DNA from: Tachypleus tridentatus
Taxonomy: Eukaryota; Arthropoda; Merostomata; Xiphosura; Limulidae
Length of the DNA stretch: 64,000 bases
Assembly: GCF_004210375.1 (NCBI RefSeq)
Contig: NC_134825.1
Location: 70,361,558 to 70,425,557 of the forward strand
Direction of reading: 5' to 3'
The translations under genes were made by a program, and so were the position numbers. Under the pieces are notes generated by a model. It did no database searches. It worked only from the letters and a program-made list of their open reading frames with translations, and had not been told where the DNA came from. Every line of letters starts with the position of its first letter. The first letter of the stretch is position 1. This document shows, piece by piece, positions 34,565 to 45,039 of this stretch.

Positions 34565-35735
34565 ACAAAATCGTATTAAAGATGTTATAGGCTCCACTGC
34601 AGAATAGCAGTATCATAGAGAGACTTTCTATTGCAGGCATAACTCTTAGAAATTGGAAGCGATACAGATTAATACTTTATTTTTGTCTACTGTTTTAGCC
34701 TAATTACCGAAGTCTGTTTAATTACAATATCTGAAAGAGTAATATAAATTTTCAATTATCTTAAGATAAGGTAAGTTTGACTTACTTCAATATTCAAGTC
34801 AAGTGTTTCAGTTCAGTTAAATGTCTATTTTGTGATGTCATAGTAATATTAATATTTTTTTTAACCGTAGCATTGAGGTTCTTGGAATGACTCTCTGAGT
34901 TTTCAAGTACAAACTTTTTCATAACTCCGCCATCTCTTGACTCATTTGAGATCTAATTACAGTTTTGAACTCAAGAGGTCAAACCCTTTGAGTTGATGTA
35001 TTCGACCACTTTTAAGGTTTCATAGATTAATTTATTCTAATCCTATCTAAACTAATTTCAATTTGAGAGTAGTCTGCTTAGTATTGCTGGCCTACAAAAA
35101 TATGGCTAAGGTCTCACAGATTAATTTGGTTTAATTCTGCCTAGAAGAATTTCAGTTGACACGGCTATAGAAGATTCCCTGATGTTTAGTTAAAAAAACA
35201 ATCATCTAGGACTGTACCAAAGACAGAAAACATTGTGATTAAATACTTGAGACTCAAAGTTCTCTTCACACTTTGGATATACAAGGTAATGGTTACTGAT
35301 TTTATGGGTTGCAAGGGCAGCCATTTTGGTTTTTTTTCATTTTGAAGGTGAAGTAGCCATTTTCCAAATGAGAAAAGAAAAGTTTTGAGTTTAGAACATG
35401 AAATGCTTGCCAAAAGTATTTTGAAATGGTTGATGTCGACCAGGCTATTTAGTTTAGGCCTATTGTCCTGCGAAACATATCACTTATAGCTTTCCTTTAT
35501 TAATTTATACCCACAATGATTTTGTATATTGGCGAATTTAACTAAAAATTAAAGCTGTAGTATTTTGAAACATTCAGAACTGTTAATAATTAAATGTCAT
35601 TCTAATATAATTGAAGACTAATCTGAAACAGATTTGACGTTTGAAATAAAATATTTTGCAATTCTGATATTTCTATAAAAATATAAAACTAAAATAAAAA
35701 TTTACTGACTCAAATAAACAAACGACTTCCAAGAA
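34565..35735. other. Stretch with no gene seen
   Basis: No recognised repeat or coding frame. A 75-codon minus frame (35186-35413) is unremarkable. Confidence 0.3.
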
Positions 35736-35740
35736 ATATA

Positions 35741-35992
35741 TCGACTCATAATCTGAGGGTCACTGGTTCGAATCCCCATCACACCAAACATGCTCACTGT
35801 TTCAGCCAGGGGGCGTTATAATGTGACGGTCAATCCCACTATTCGTTCATAAAAGAGTAGCTCAAGAGCTGGCAGTGGGTAGTGATGACTAAATGCCTTC
35901 CCTCTAGATTTACACTGCTAAATGTGGGACTGCTGGTGCAGATAGCCTTCATGTAGCTTTGCGCGAAATTCAAAACAAACCAAACCATACTG
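35741..35992 (+). mobile_element. SINE-A, 5' truncated
   Basis: Starts inside the tRNA-like head at GACTCATAATCTGAGGG. B-box GGTTCGAATCC, then the full body and GCGCGAAATTCAAAACAAAC tail. Confidence 0.9.
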
Positions 35993-35999
35993 GAAAAGT

Positions 36000-36455
36000 A
36001 GAACTGAATATTTTCAAAATTACCTGCTGGAGAGGTAAAATAAACACTTCCGTTATTTGTACATTAAGGAAGTATTACCAAACAGCATCAAGGATGCGCT
36101 TTGGGAAAACAGGCTAAATATTTTACCCAGAAGGTAGAGTCTAATGTTCGAATCCCTCTCGGTTTCAGTTTTATTCTGGGAAATTCTGATATTACAAGAT
36201 AGAATCTGTAACCCCTATAAAAATTCTACCTTATATAGGTAATTGCGAGCTACTTTAGCTGGGTCTTTGTTAAGATGTGTTAGAAGCAAGTATCTTATCT
36301 GAATTCTTTACATTAGTATAAGATTTCTTACTCGAGATGTGGGCATAACGAATTTTTAGTTTTCGTTTAACAGTTGAAGTTCACAAGAAATGGTCTTAGC
36401 TCACTCGTTGATTAAGTTATCATTACTTTGTGTAAGATAAATTACGCTATTTGAA
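36000..36455. other. Stretch with no gene seen
   Basis: No recognised repeat, apart from a GTTCGAATCC (36147-36161 region) that may be a relic of a tRNA-like SINE head. Confidence 0.3.
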
Positions 36456-36461
36456 CGGCTA

Positions 36462-36508
36462 TGTATATATATATATATACATGTGTGTGTGTGTGTGTGT
36501 GTGCGTGA
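36462..36508. repeat. TA/TG microsatellite
   Basis: (TA)n followed by (TG)n. Confidence 0.9.
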
Positions 36509-36949
36509 ATATGCTTACTTTTCATGATAAACTAATTTACAAACGAACCTAGGCATGGTCCCATAAATCATATAAAGGAGAAGCTAAATCTGATATACTT
36601 ATATAGACGTTGTATTAGTGCCGAATACAAGTAAAAGATGCGACATTCCACTGAATAAGACCTAGAGAATATCCTTGACTACATCACCTACGATAATGGT
36701 ATATTGTTTAAAGCTACAACACGAATATTGGTACAATTTTACTTAATAAAGATATCAATATCCAAGTTCGATGCTGAAATAAAGATGTCTGTGTTATCAT
36801 TAGTCGAGTTAGGTGTTTTCAGCTGGAATGTAGCTCACGTGCGGAATGTTTTGTTACATCAAGGTAGTTAATTTTTGTAGGTCTTTATATACAATAACGT
36901 CTCAGCAACCTAGTCAAAAATCCACAATTTGATGTATGATATACTGCTG

Positions 36950-37175
36950 AACATGGTCCGTACATTCAGCAGGAGACATGTTGTAACTGTGACCATATTT
37001 AATTCCGCTATTTGGTTAAAGTTACTTCATAGGCAGTGAGCACTGATAACTGGTTGCCTTCTCTCCGATCAGCATCTCCAAACAACTGAGGACTATGCCT
37101 GAATCTAGAGGTCTTTGACCTAGCTGTGTAGCTTCTGTGTCGCGTGAGGTACTGTCCAGGTTGAAAATACTGGTT
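36950..37175 (+). mobile_element. SINE-C-like degenerate copy
   Basis: TTTAATTCCGCTATTTGGTT, CAGTGAGCACTGATAACTGG, and TAGCTGTGTAGCTTCTGTGT with GTTGAAAATAC follow the same order as in 59867-60105. The tRNA-like head is lost or diverged. Confidence 0.5.
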
Positions 37176-37179
37176 TCAC

Positions 37180-37610
37180 TACTTTACAACAAGGCGAAAC
37201 AGATGTAATTCTGTGCCTCAGCTCACTCAGAGTTTGGTGAGGAAGATGTTACTGACGGTTGTAACATTGGTACGATTATACCTAAATCCTCTCACAATTA
37301 CTACAACTAATAACTTTTACACACTACAACTCATTAAGTTGTATTTCAGGTGCACGACTCAACAGACGCTTAACTTTTTTAATGAATTGAAACGTTTGTA
37401 GAAGAAGGGCTTAACATTCCAAATACGTTTGGAAAATTAAATTATTAAAACTGGAAATGAAAACAGCAAAATACCTTTATATTATCCTAGTATTCATCGA
37501 TTTTTTACTAAGAAATACATTATGTATATTTCCCTATAGATCTTGTATTTAACCGGATTTACATGTCTTGGTAGGGACAGTTTTTTTTTGTAGGCGGATT
37601 GTTTTACTAA
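37180..37610. other. Stretch with no gene seen
   Basis: Only a 62-codon frame without recognisable content. Confidence 0.3.
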
Positions 37611-37614
37611 GTGT

Positions 37615-37860
37615 ACTGTGCGGGGGGATAAAGAAAAGTCCAGTTGTGCATTTTGCGTTTTGCTGTTTTGATGGGCGTTTCTTACCATCACTCCTCCCCC
37701 TGTAAATCGATCTTCAGAAAAGTTAGTATAAACGTTTATTGGGTTCATGTAAAGGTACAAACAAATGTTAATTATTGCATTTTACGTTTCGCAGTTTTCA
37801 TGGGTATTTTTTGCGGTTTTGCGTTTTTTACCACTACCATTTGAATGGATCTTCACATAC
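37615..37860 (-). repeat. Dispersed repeat family D, inverted copy
   Basis: TTTTGCGTTTTGCTGTTTTG, GGGCGTTTCTTACCA and GTTTTTTACCACTACC are the reverse complement of the GTAAAAA...AACCGCAAAACG modules at 41655-42140. Two tandem modules, about 105-110 bp each. Confidence 0.7.
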
Positions 37861-38611
37861 AAACAGAAATCTCACAAGTATAGAGCATGCAATGTGACCA
37901 AGTAATACTTCTGGTGTCACAAAATAATTTTATTTGACTGTAAATCACATTTTAATTTCTTTACTCATTCATTTATATATTTGCACGTCTGAAGCACGGT
38001 GTCTTGTGATACATTCAATTTTTACACAACTGAATATGTAAAGTCTAACTGAAATAGTTACATGGGTATAATGTCCGAAACTTGTATGAAAGTTAACTAA
38101 GTATTTTATAAGTTAAGATTTATTTATAGTACAGTTACTGTGAAAAAGTGTTAGGACAAAGTCAAAAATTAGACTTCATACTACTACTAGAGAACAATCG
38201 AAGGTAAGCTACAGGTGAAACAACACGATTTTAATAATCATATTAGGTACAAAAGGAACTCAGTAAAAGTGTTTGAGTTTAACAAACGGTTAATTTTTGT
38301 GTCCAACCCTTTTGCTTTACAGTTTCATAAAGTTTATTTGGAATTAATTTTTGTTTGTCAAGTCTTTGATTTATCAAATCCCAGATCTGCTTAATTGAAT
38401 TGAGATCGGGGCTCTTTAGGAGTCATTGCATCACGTGAGTGACTCCAGCAGTTTTTTCTTAAATGAGTAATTTATGTACATGTCTAATGAGTGTTTGGGT
38501 TCATTACCTTCTTGTTACTAGAATCCATTACGAATAATAAACAAGCCATTTGATAAGTATCTGGTGTGTTACATATTACAATTTATTTCGGACGATTTTC
38601 CGATTTATTAT

Positions 38612-38682
38612 GCCACTTAGGGGCGGTCACTTATGAGATTGTAATATTTAAAGCTTTAAAAGAACAGTTTTATGTTGTAAGT
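38612..38682. repeat. 71 bp segment identical to 10129-10199 (copy 2)
   Basis: Here fused directly to SINE-A within one insertion flanked by TATTATG (38606-38612 and 38949-38955). Confidence 0.9.
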
Positions 38683-38948
38683 TTTTTAATTTCGCGCAAA
38701 GCTACACGAGGGCTATCTGCGCTAGCCGTCCCTATTTTAGCAGTGTAAGACTAGAGGGAAGGCAGCTAGTCATCACCACCCACCGCCAACTCTTAGTCTG
38801 CTCTTTTACCAATGAATAGTTGGATTGACCGTCACATTATAACGCCTCCACGGCTGAAAGTGCGAGCATGTTTGGTGAGACGAAGATTCGAACCCGCGAC
38901 CCTCAGATTACGAGTCGAACGCCTTAAGCCACCTGGCCATACCGGGCC
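38683..38948 (-). mobile_element. SINE-A, nested in R3
   Basis: Minus orientation; tail ATTTCGCGCAAAGCTACACG, body, and head ending GCCATACCGGGCC. Shares a 7 bp duplication with the 71 bp segment on its tail side. Confidence 0.92.
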
Positions 38949-39734
38949 TATTATGTTACATATCTTACGTATCGCTATTTCAAATAACCGGAAATTTTAA
39001 TTTTAATTTAGTAATTAATTAAATATTAATGTGTATCAAATCTATGATATTTTCACATAAAGATTGATACGCACAATTTTCTTTCTCAACACAAATATAT
39101 TTTAATAAAAAAAACAATACAATTTATAATAACGGTTATTATTAATAGTTATTACACATGGTGGTTTACATACAAGAGTTTTTAAAAAACTTACAAATAA
39201 TACTGAGTCTTATGTCTGGTCTGGAACTGAATCTTTTATCGATGTTCACGGAAAGCAAGTTAATTCTTTGTTGATACACCTGCATACTTCCTTTGACAGC
39301 TAACTAGCTTGAAGCGCTCGTAACTTTTCACCAACGACAGTATCTAATATCCTCGTAGAAAGACTAATGTCCGAAGTGAACTCACTGAGATTGAACTACT
39401 TGTAATGTTCAAAATCTATAAACGTTTCTAGTCAAATTCTGTAGTTTTCCGATTAATAAGCATTAACCCCAATTATAGCTTCCAAGGATTATTGTATCCT
39501 GATTGTATGTTACTACTAATAATAATTGTGTGTCGGCGCGTTGGTTTTATGTATTTGTTGTTAATTCTTGCTCTCAAGAATCTTCCACAAATTTAGAAAA
39601 CAGGCCGGACTTGCGCAATACACATTCAACAACATAGGCCACGTGCATAAAAAACTATACTAAAACAAACGTAGGTGTTAAAATAAACGTATAACGACAA
39701 ATCCGTCACAGATGGTACTTACACCAGTCCATTA

Positions 39735-40174
39735 GTTCATTAATTTTGCAAATATCTCTTGTCGACTCAGCACAGAAACACAAACAAACCATCACTCTGT
39801 CTTCCCAATGCTTCATGAAATGTGCTGTGCATACAGGTAAGTATCTTTCGCCTTTTTCTGCCAATTGTTCAGCTTACGTTTTGAGTCAAATATTTCAAAC
39901 TTGAGCTCATTCGTCTATAACACCCTTTTCCAATCATCAAGAGTCCAGTTGGAGATCGAAGAAAAGTTTTTTTAACTGCTACTCGTCCAAATATTCCACT
40001 CTCATTGAGTCTTCTTGACACTGCAGATCTGGACACTTTTCTGTCATTCAGTACATGGTTGTTTATCTCATACTTGAGATCAGTGGCAGTCTTCCTTCTG
40101 TCGGAAAGTCTGCATAAACGAAGATACTTAACATCAGTATCATTAAATTCAGGTGTTCTGCCTCTTCCTTCCAT
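39735..40174 (-). pseudogene. Tc1-like transposase N-terminal remnant
   Basis: Minus-strand frame opens MEGRGRTPEFNDTDVKYLRL, then DRRKTATDLKYEINNHVLND and RRLNESGIFGRVAVKK, the paired-type HTH and linker of a Tc1 transposase. After FLRSP the frame shifts. Further on, pieces resembling SKFEIF, a YLPVCTA-like run and a KHW...VMV block appear in other frames. The catalytic C-terminal half is missing. It is of a different lineage from the 27.5 kb element. Confidence 0.8.
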
Positions 40175-40727
40175 ATTTTCAAATTTATCTGTCTCAACAT
40201 TTCATATCTGCAGCAAACCGTTGGAGACTTCAACCAACATCAAGTAAAGTTTTTATGAGAACTTCCTGCTCTACTCACAATTCTCTATAGTTTTCGGACC
40301 GTGGCATGACAAAAGACTTAATACATAGTGTGAAATACTGTTTTTATCAAAATGTATTTGTGTAGCGCTACTAAACTGATTTCTTATAGCATCTACTGGT
40401 ACTATACGTTAGCTCCTTGCTAGCTCCTTTCTGTAAAGTTAAGATACAGCATGGGGTACCATGAGAGTTATTTCAGACCATAAATTTAATCGATATGTTC
40501 ATTCAAAAAGAGCCATTATGAACCTCAGGTACAAGTGTATGAGAATTCTAATGAATGATAAGTATTCTCACCCTGAATCATTCAATTGTCAACAGGAATC
40601 AGTGAAACATTTCCATAGTGTTGTAATTTACATCTTGTAAGGACATAGAAGAATTAACCCATAAACTAGATATATTGACAAAATATTATCTTTTCCTAAC
40701 ATTTGCACATTGCTGTATATTAGTGTA

Positions 40728-40849
40728 GTTGTTGTTTGAAGTTGGCACAAAGTTACACAATGAGCTATCTGTGCTCTCTCAACCACGGGTATCGAAACCC
40801 GGCTTTTAGTGTTGTAAGTCCGCAGACACACCGCTGTGCCACTGGGGGA
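40728..40849 (-). mobile_element. SINE-B, full length, 12 bp target duplication
   Basis: Flanked by TATATTAGTGTA at 40716-40727 and 40850-40861. Minus-strand order: head CCCCCAGTGGC, A-box, TTACAACACTAAAAGC, B-box GGGTTTCGATACCC, and tail TTGTGTAACTTTGTG. A clean copy that defines the family boundaries. Confidence 0.93.
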
Positions 40850-40864
40850 TATATTAGTGTATCT

Positions 40865-41650
40865 TGAAGTTATTTTAATAAATGTTTCAGTATGCCTGTT
40901 GCGTCTGTGATTTTATATTGTTGTTGCGATGATAAACAGTAAATGTGCTGGATTTATCAAATGTGAAAAAATAATTACTTGGTTTATAATTAAAGACTAT
41001 TTTAAGATTACAGTCGTCAACTGTCTTTTTTTCACTTAACTATATTAATTTGTGATAATTTTATTTCATGCTCTGGTAAACTAGTCAGACTAAATGTTAT
41101 AGTGTTATATGATTTGTCAACAAAAAATTAATATATACGTTTGAATCACTCAAGAGTGACATGACTGTAATCTCTTACATATCATTCCAAACTCGAAATA
41201 ATGTATTTTACTAAATATCTTACTAAATACATATATTACAAAATTAGTGTTACACACTAATACTGTATAAGAAATCTGTTTTCGAGATAACTGATGCACA
41301 CATTTTGATTTATGTATAAAAAAAGTTTGTCTGTAAACTGTACTCTAAACCCACGACGTTTTATAAATTTTAATTGTATAGTACGTTTTGCACTTCATGT
41401 GTGTTATATAGAAAACTATAGAATTGCAAGTATTGCCGTTCTAAATAGTTTCTATAATAGTAAAGAGATTGGTTGAACAATAAGTCATTTATTTATTACA
41501 TTTAGTTGTAGCAAAGTGGTTTATTATGGAGTTTATTAACCATTTGTTAAAACAATATGTTTTAAACCAAACATTATAAGTAGTGAAACATGGTTCATAT
41601 GTGTATTTATTAATTTATTTACTTAAGGTAATACAGTAAACTTGTTTGTT
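40865..41650. other. AT-rich stretch, no gene seen
   Basis: No long frame or recognised repeat. Confidence 0.35.
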
Positions 41651-41654
41651 AATT

Positions 41655-42140
41655 ATTGCATACAAGCTAGAATACTCGTCACCTGGACGGAAGATATGTA
41701 AATTCGTGATTCATGAAAGGTTATCTCAGGACATGAAAAGTTGCTTCCCTTATATGTAATAGTAAAAAACGCCCATAAAATTGTAAAACACAAAATTTGA
41801 AACTGTAAATTTGCATGTATCTCTGCAAGGACCCAACAAACCTTTATGCCGTATTTGGTAAAGATCCATCAACAGGAGACGAAGTAGTAGTTAAAAGGCA
41901 AAAACGCCAATAAAAACCGCAAGCACAAAATAAAAAACTTATATGTATCTCTCTATGGTCCAATGACCCTTCATACCAAATTTCGTGAATATAGGAAGGG
42001 GAGTAATGGTAAAAAAAAGTAAAAAAGACCATGAAAACCGCAAAACGTAAATTGCAAAACTGAGCATTTGTATGTATCTCCACATAGACCTAATAAATTC
42101 CCATGCCAATTTGGTGAGAGATCCATCAACAGCCTGAGAA
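41655..42140 (+). repeat. Dispersed repeat family D, longest copy
   Basis: Similar to 29232-29480 at its left (CCTGGACGGAAGATATG, TTCATGAAAGGTTATCTCAG). It continues as about three tandem ~105-110 bp modules, each with a TGTATCTCYRYA...CC...A-type block, a CATGCC/CATACC-AATTTGGTG block and AACCGCAAAAC. Confidence 0.75.
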
Positions 42141-42286
42141 GAAGTTACATGGAGCTATTATATTTATAAAGATTTAAGCACTCTATATGAAACATTAAGC
42201 TTGTATGTTAAATTATTGTATATTATTTAGAGAGATTTAAATAATTATGTTATCTTGAAAAAATCCTTCCTTTTCCAAGAAGATAT

Positions 42287-42566
42287 GGCCCGCCATGGCC
42301 AGGTGGGTCAAGGCGTTCGACTCGTAATCTGAGGATCGCGGGTTGGAATCCCCGTCGCACCAAATATGCTCGCCCTCCCAGCCGTGGGGGCGTTATAATG
42401 TTACGGTCAATCCCACTATTCGTTGGTAAAAGAGTAGCCCAAGAGTTGGCGGTGGGTGGTGATGACTAGCTGCCTTCCCTCTAGTCTTACACTGCTAAAT
42501 TAGGGACAGCTAGCGCAGATAGCTCTCATGTAACTTTGCGCGAAATTTAAACAAAAACAAACAAAG
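42287..42566 (+). mobile_element. SINE-A, full length
   Basis: Head GGCCCGCCATGGCCAGG, then GTTCGACTCGTAATCTGAGG, a B-box with one change (GGTTGGAATCC), the full body, and tail CGCGAAATTTAAACAAAAAC. Confidence 0.93.
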
Positions 42567-42569
42567 GAA

Positions 42570-43000
42570 GAGGATAATTGTAAAAAATATTTTATCCAAT
42601 CTAAATATAATGTGAAAACTATTACACATTATGTTAAGTGTGCACTAAATCATAAATAATACACATTGGGCTGTCGTTCAACATTTATAAAAACGAAATA
42701 TTTATCATGAAATCCTTTCAGTATAGATAATTGTGAAAATATGTAAAGTAAGTTGCATGCTGTAATATTTAATTAATTCAAATAATGGATAATTTAAGAT
42801 TGTAAGTGTGATATAAACATATATGCACAATACAATGTGGTATATTAGTTGTCTCGTTAAATTATCTTATAACATTTTAGGATATATAATTAAATTTACA
42901 CATTGATGACATAATCAAATCTTGAGAAGATGCGTTTAGACACCCTACGATGAGATCATCCCTCTATAGAACTATTCACTTATAGAAACATCATCCACCT
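42570..43000. other. AT-rich stretch, no gene seen
   Basis: No recognised features. Confidence 0.3.
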
Positions 43001-43004
43001 AGCG

Positions 43005-43129
43005 CCCCCCAGTGGCTCAGCGGTATGTCTGAGAGTTACAACGCTAAAAACTGGGTTTCGATACCCGTGGTGGGCAGAGCACAGATAGCCCATTGTGTAG
43101 CTTTGTGCTTAATTCAAAACAACAACAAC
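43005..43129 (+). mobile_element. SINE-B, full length, 13 bp target duplication
   Basis: Flanked by CATCCACCTAGCG at 42992-43004 and 43130-43142. Head CCCCCAGTGGCTCAGCGG (A-box-like), B-box GGGTTTCGATACCC, then GTGGTGGGCAGAGCACAGAT and TTGTGTAGCTTTGTGCTTAA, ending in (AAC)n. Confidence 0.95.
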
Positions 43130-43391
43130 CATCCACCTAGCGGCACTACCCTTAGTAACACAGTTGATCAAGGAATACCGTCCGTCTATAGAACCTTATT
43201 AAAACAATCCACCAAGTAATACCATCCGCCTCTCTGAAACACATGTGATACAAGTAAATATTTAAATGAAAATCAAAAACACATGTTGAAACAAGTTGAA
43301 ATCTGTATGTAGTCATACAGAAAATACAGTAACACTTTCCACCTATAAAAACACTATCCTTAATAACACCGTCTGCCAATAAAATCAGTTT

Positions 43392-43623
43392 GTTCGTTTG
43401 GTTTTTTGAATTTCGCGCAAAGCTACACGAGGATTATCTGCGCTATTCTTCCCTAATTTGGCAGTGTAAGACTAGAGGGAAAGCAGCTAGTCATCACCAC
43501 CCACCGCCAACTCTCAGGCTATTCTTTTACCAACGAATAGCTGGATTGACCGTCATGTTTTAACGCCCCCACGGCTGAAAGGGTGAGCATGTTTGGTGTG
43601 ACGGTGATTCGAACCCGCGACCA
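43392..43623 (-). mobile_element. SINE-A, head truncated
   Basis: Tail TTTTTTGAATTTCGCGCAAA and body to GATTCGAACCCGCGACC (B-box). The extreme tRNA-like head is missing. Confidence 0.9.
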
Positions 43624-43629
43624 TAATCA

Positions 43630-44360
43630 CCTAAAATCAGTGTCACCCTTAGTAAACCACATGCGAGTGAAAAACCTAAAGTAGCTGTATACGTTTGTAA
43701 AATTAAATATTTTATCAAAAACTCATTTATTATTATACACAATACTATTAATAAGAATCATAGTTATATGGTTAGAGGAATGGCAAAAGAACATATTTAA
43801 TCTATAGAACCAAACTAGCGAAACATGTGTAATAAGTCAAGCATTAAAATTCTATGTTAAATTTTTGTATAATATTTAGCGAAGTTATCAAGAAAAATGC
43901 GATCTTTTTGGGACAGATATTTGAAAGACGTATGCTATTGAAATAATGTAATATACTATTATTAATCAGTCGTCCTAAGAACTACGGTAATACTGTTCTT
44001 AGTAACATCATCTGCCAATAGTAACATTATCCTATGAAATATTTCATCAAGAATTTATTTATTTGTATATAAACTGCATAAAATATAATTAATAAAAGTA
44101 ATATTTTTTCTTATAAAAAAAACATGTTGATACATCCTACAATGAGGTCATCAGACTATTTAACTATTCGCCCAGTAATACCATCTGCCTATACAAACAG
44201 TACCATTAGTAACACTATCCATCCTCAGAAACATCATGCGCTTGTGTAAAACATATGCAGTTAAATATATAGCCAAAACCTATAAATTTGATAAGGAAAA
44301 GAGATTAAAATAGCAGATTGTAATGAATTTATTGTTATACGTATATTTTATTATCTAAGT
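43630..44360. other. AT-rich stretch, possible decayed tandem repeat
   Basis: Recurring phrases (AACATCATCTGCCAATAGTA, AATACCATCTGCCTATA, ACACCGTCTGCCAATAAA, CTATCCTTAATAACACC) from about 42990 to 44250 suggest a very old tandem repeat with a unit near 40-60 bp. No gene. Confidence 0.4.
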
Positions 44361-44369
44361 TTTTTCAGT

Positions 44370-44630
44370 TTGATGCATGTGTCGTATATTGTTGGATGTG
44401 CAGTGTGCAAGTCCCGCCTGTCCTTGAAATTTGTAGAAGATTCTTAAGAGTAAGAATCAACAATATTTGTTTTACAAAAACGCTAGCGTATTTTCGAACA
44501 TTGTTGAACATTTGAGAATCTTGCGTGATTTGTACAAAAGCAGCTAGCCGAGAGACAGATTATTATTATTGTTCAACTACACTCAGTATACTAAGTTTAG
44601 TAAGATACTATAATTAAACATGTAATTTCT
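44370..44630 (-). mobile_element. LTR-like dispersed repeat (family R), fragment R4
   Basis: AGAATCAACAATATTTGTTT, then AAAAACGCTAGCGT, GAACATTGTTGAACAT and AGATTATTATTATTG correspond to the reverse complement of R1 at about 20780-21010. Confidence 0.65.
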
Positions 44631-44795
44631 GGCCAGTGAGATATTAATAAAGGCTACTCTCCTACATTATAAAATTTTGATACAATTCTTGCGATTTACA
44701 GTCAAGTTTTCTCTGCAGAAATATTTTAGTAGTCACCATAATTTAACGTTTATTTTCTGAGGAGTAATAGTTGATAAAATGATTTTAATTTATTG

Positions 44796-45030
44796 TGGGG
44801 CATGGTCTGATAGTTAACATGCCAAGACTGTGATCCCGAATATTCATGGTTTGCTCGTCTCGTTACACGAAAACAGGTTCTCCATAAGTGTGATAGTCAA
44901 ATTCCACTATTCAGTAAGACAGGGGAAGCTCAGTAGCTCATGGTTTCTGTTGATAAACCGCTTCCCTCTTGCATCTTACTTGAAAATTAGGGACAGTTAG
45001 AGCACAAATTATGAAAGTAACAAACATTTG
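44796..45030 (+). mobile_element. Diverged tRNA-derived SINE (SINE-A relative)
   Basis: Head GGGGCATGGTCTGATAGTTA, then TCCGTTCTCGTTACACG-like and TCAAATTCCACTATTC, CCGCTTCCCTCTTGC, TTAGGGACAGTTAGAGCAC. Same module order as SINE-A, but strongly diverged; a separate subfamily. Confidence 0.6.
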
Positions 45031-45039
45031 TAATCAAAC

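Larger units (their letters stand above)
38567..39710 (+). mobile_element. LTR-like dispersed repeat (family R), copy R3
   Basis: Starts TGTTACATATTACAATTTAT and ends ACAAATCCGTCACA, matching R1 throughout. It is itself interrupted by a SINE-containing insertion (38613-38948). Its flanks are both Tc1-like, which supports these being true insertion boundaries of an element of about 0.8 kb. Confidence 0.7.
38133..40345 (-). mobile_element. Second, decayed Tc1-type transposon, split by a nested insertion
   Basis: Left part (38133-38566): CAGTTACTGTGAAAAAGTGT end and a diverged internal segment (CCCAGATCTGCTTAATTGAA...) of the kind found in Tc1-like elements. Right part (39711-40345): transposase remnant and a possible right terminus (about 40320-40345, weakly inverted to the left). 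Copy R3 of the LTR-like repeat separates the two parts. Confidence 0.6.

Noticed and set aside
38949-39710. R3 starting at the TGTTACA just right of the SINE
   Set aside because: Homology with R2 continues to the left of the SINE (CCGATTTATTATG), so the SINE lies inside R3 and the true left end is at 38567.
42287-42360. Possible tRNA gene (A-box and B-box present)
   Set aside because: The same head recurs at every SINE-A copy, joined to the same body and tail, so it is a SINE promoter and not a functional tRNA gene. The same reasoning applies at 51882, 53879, 59867 and the SINE-B heads.
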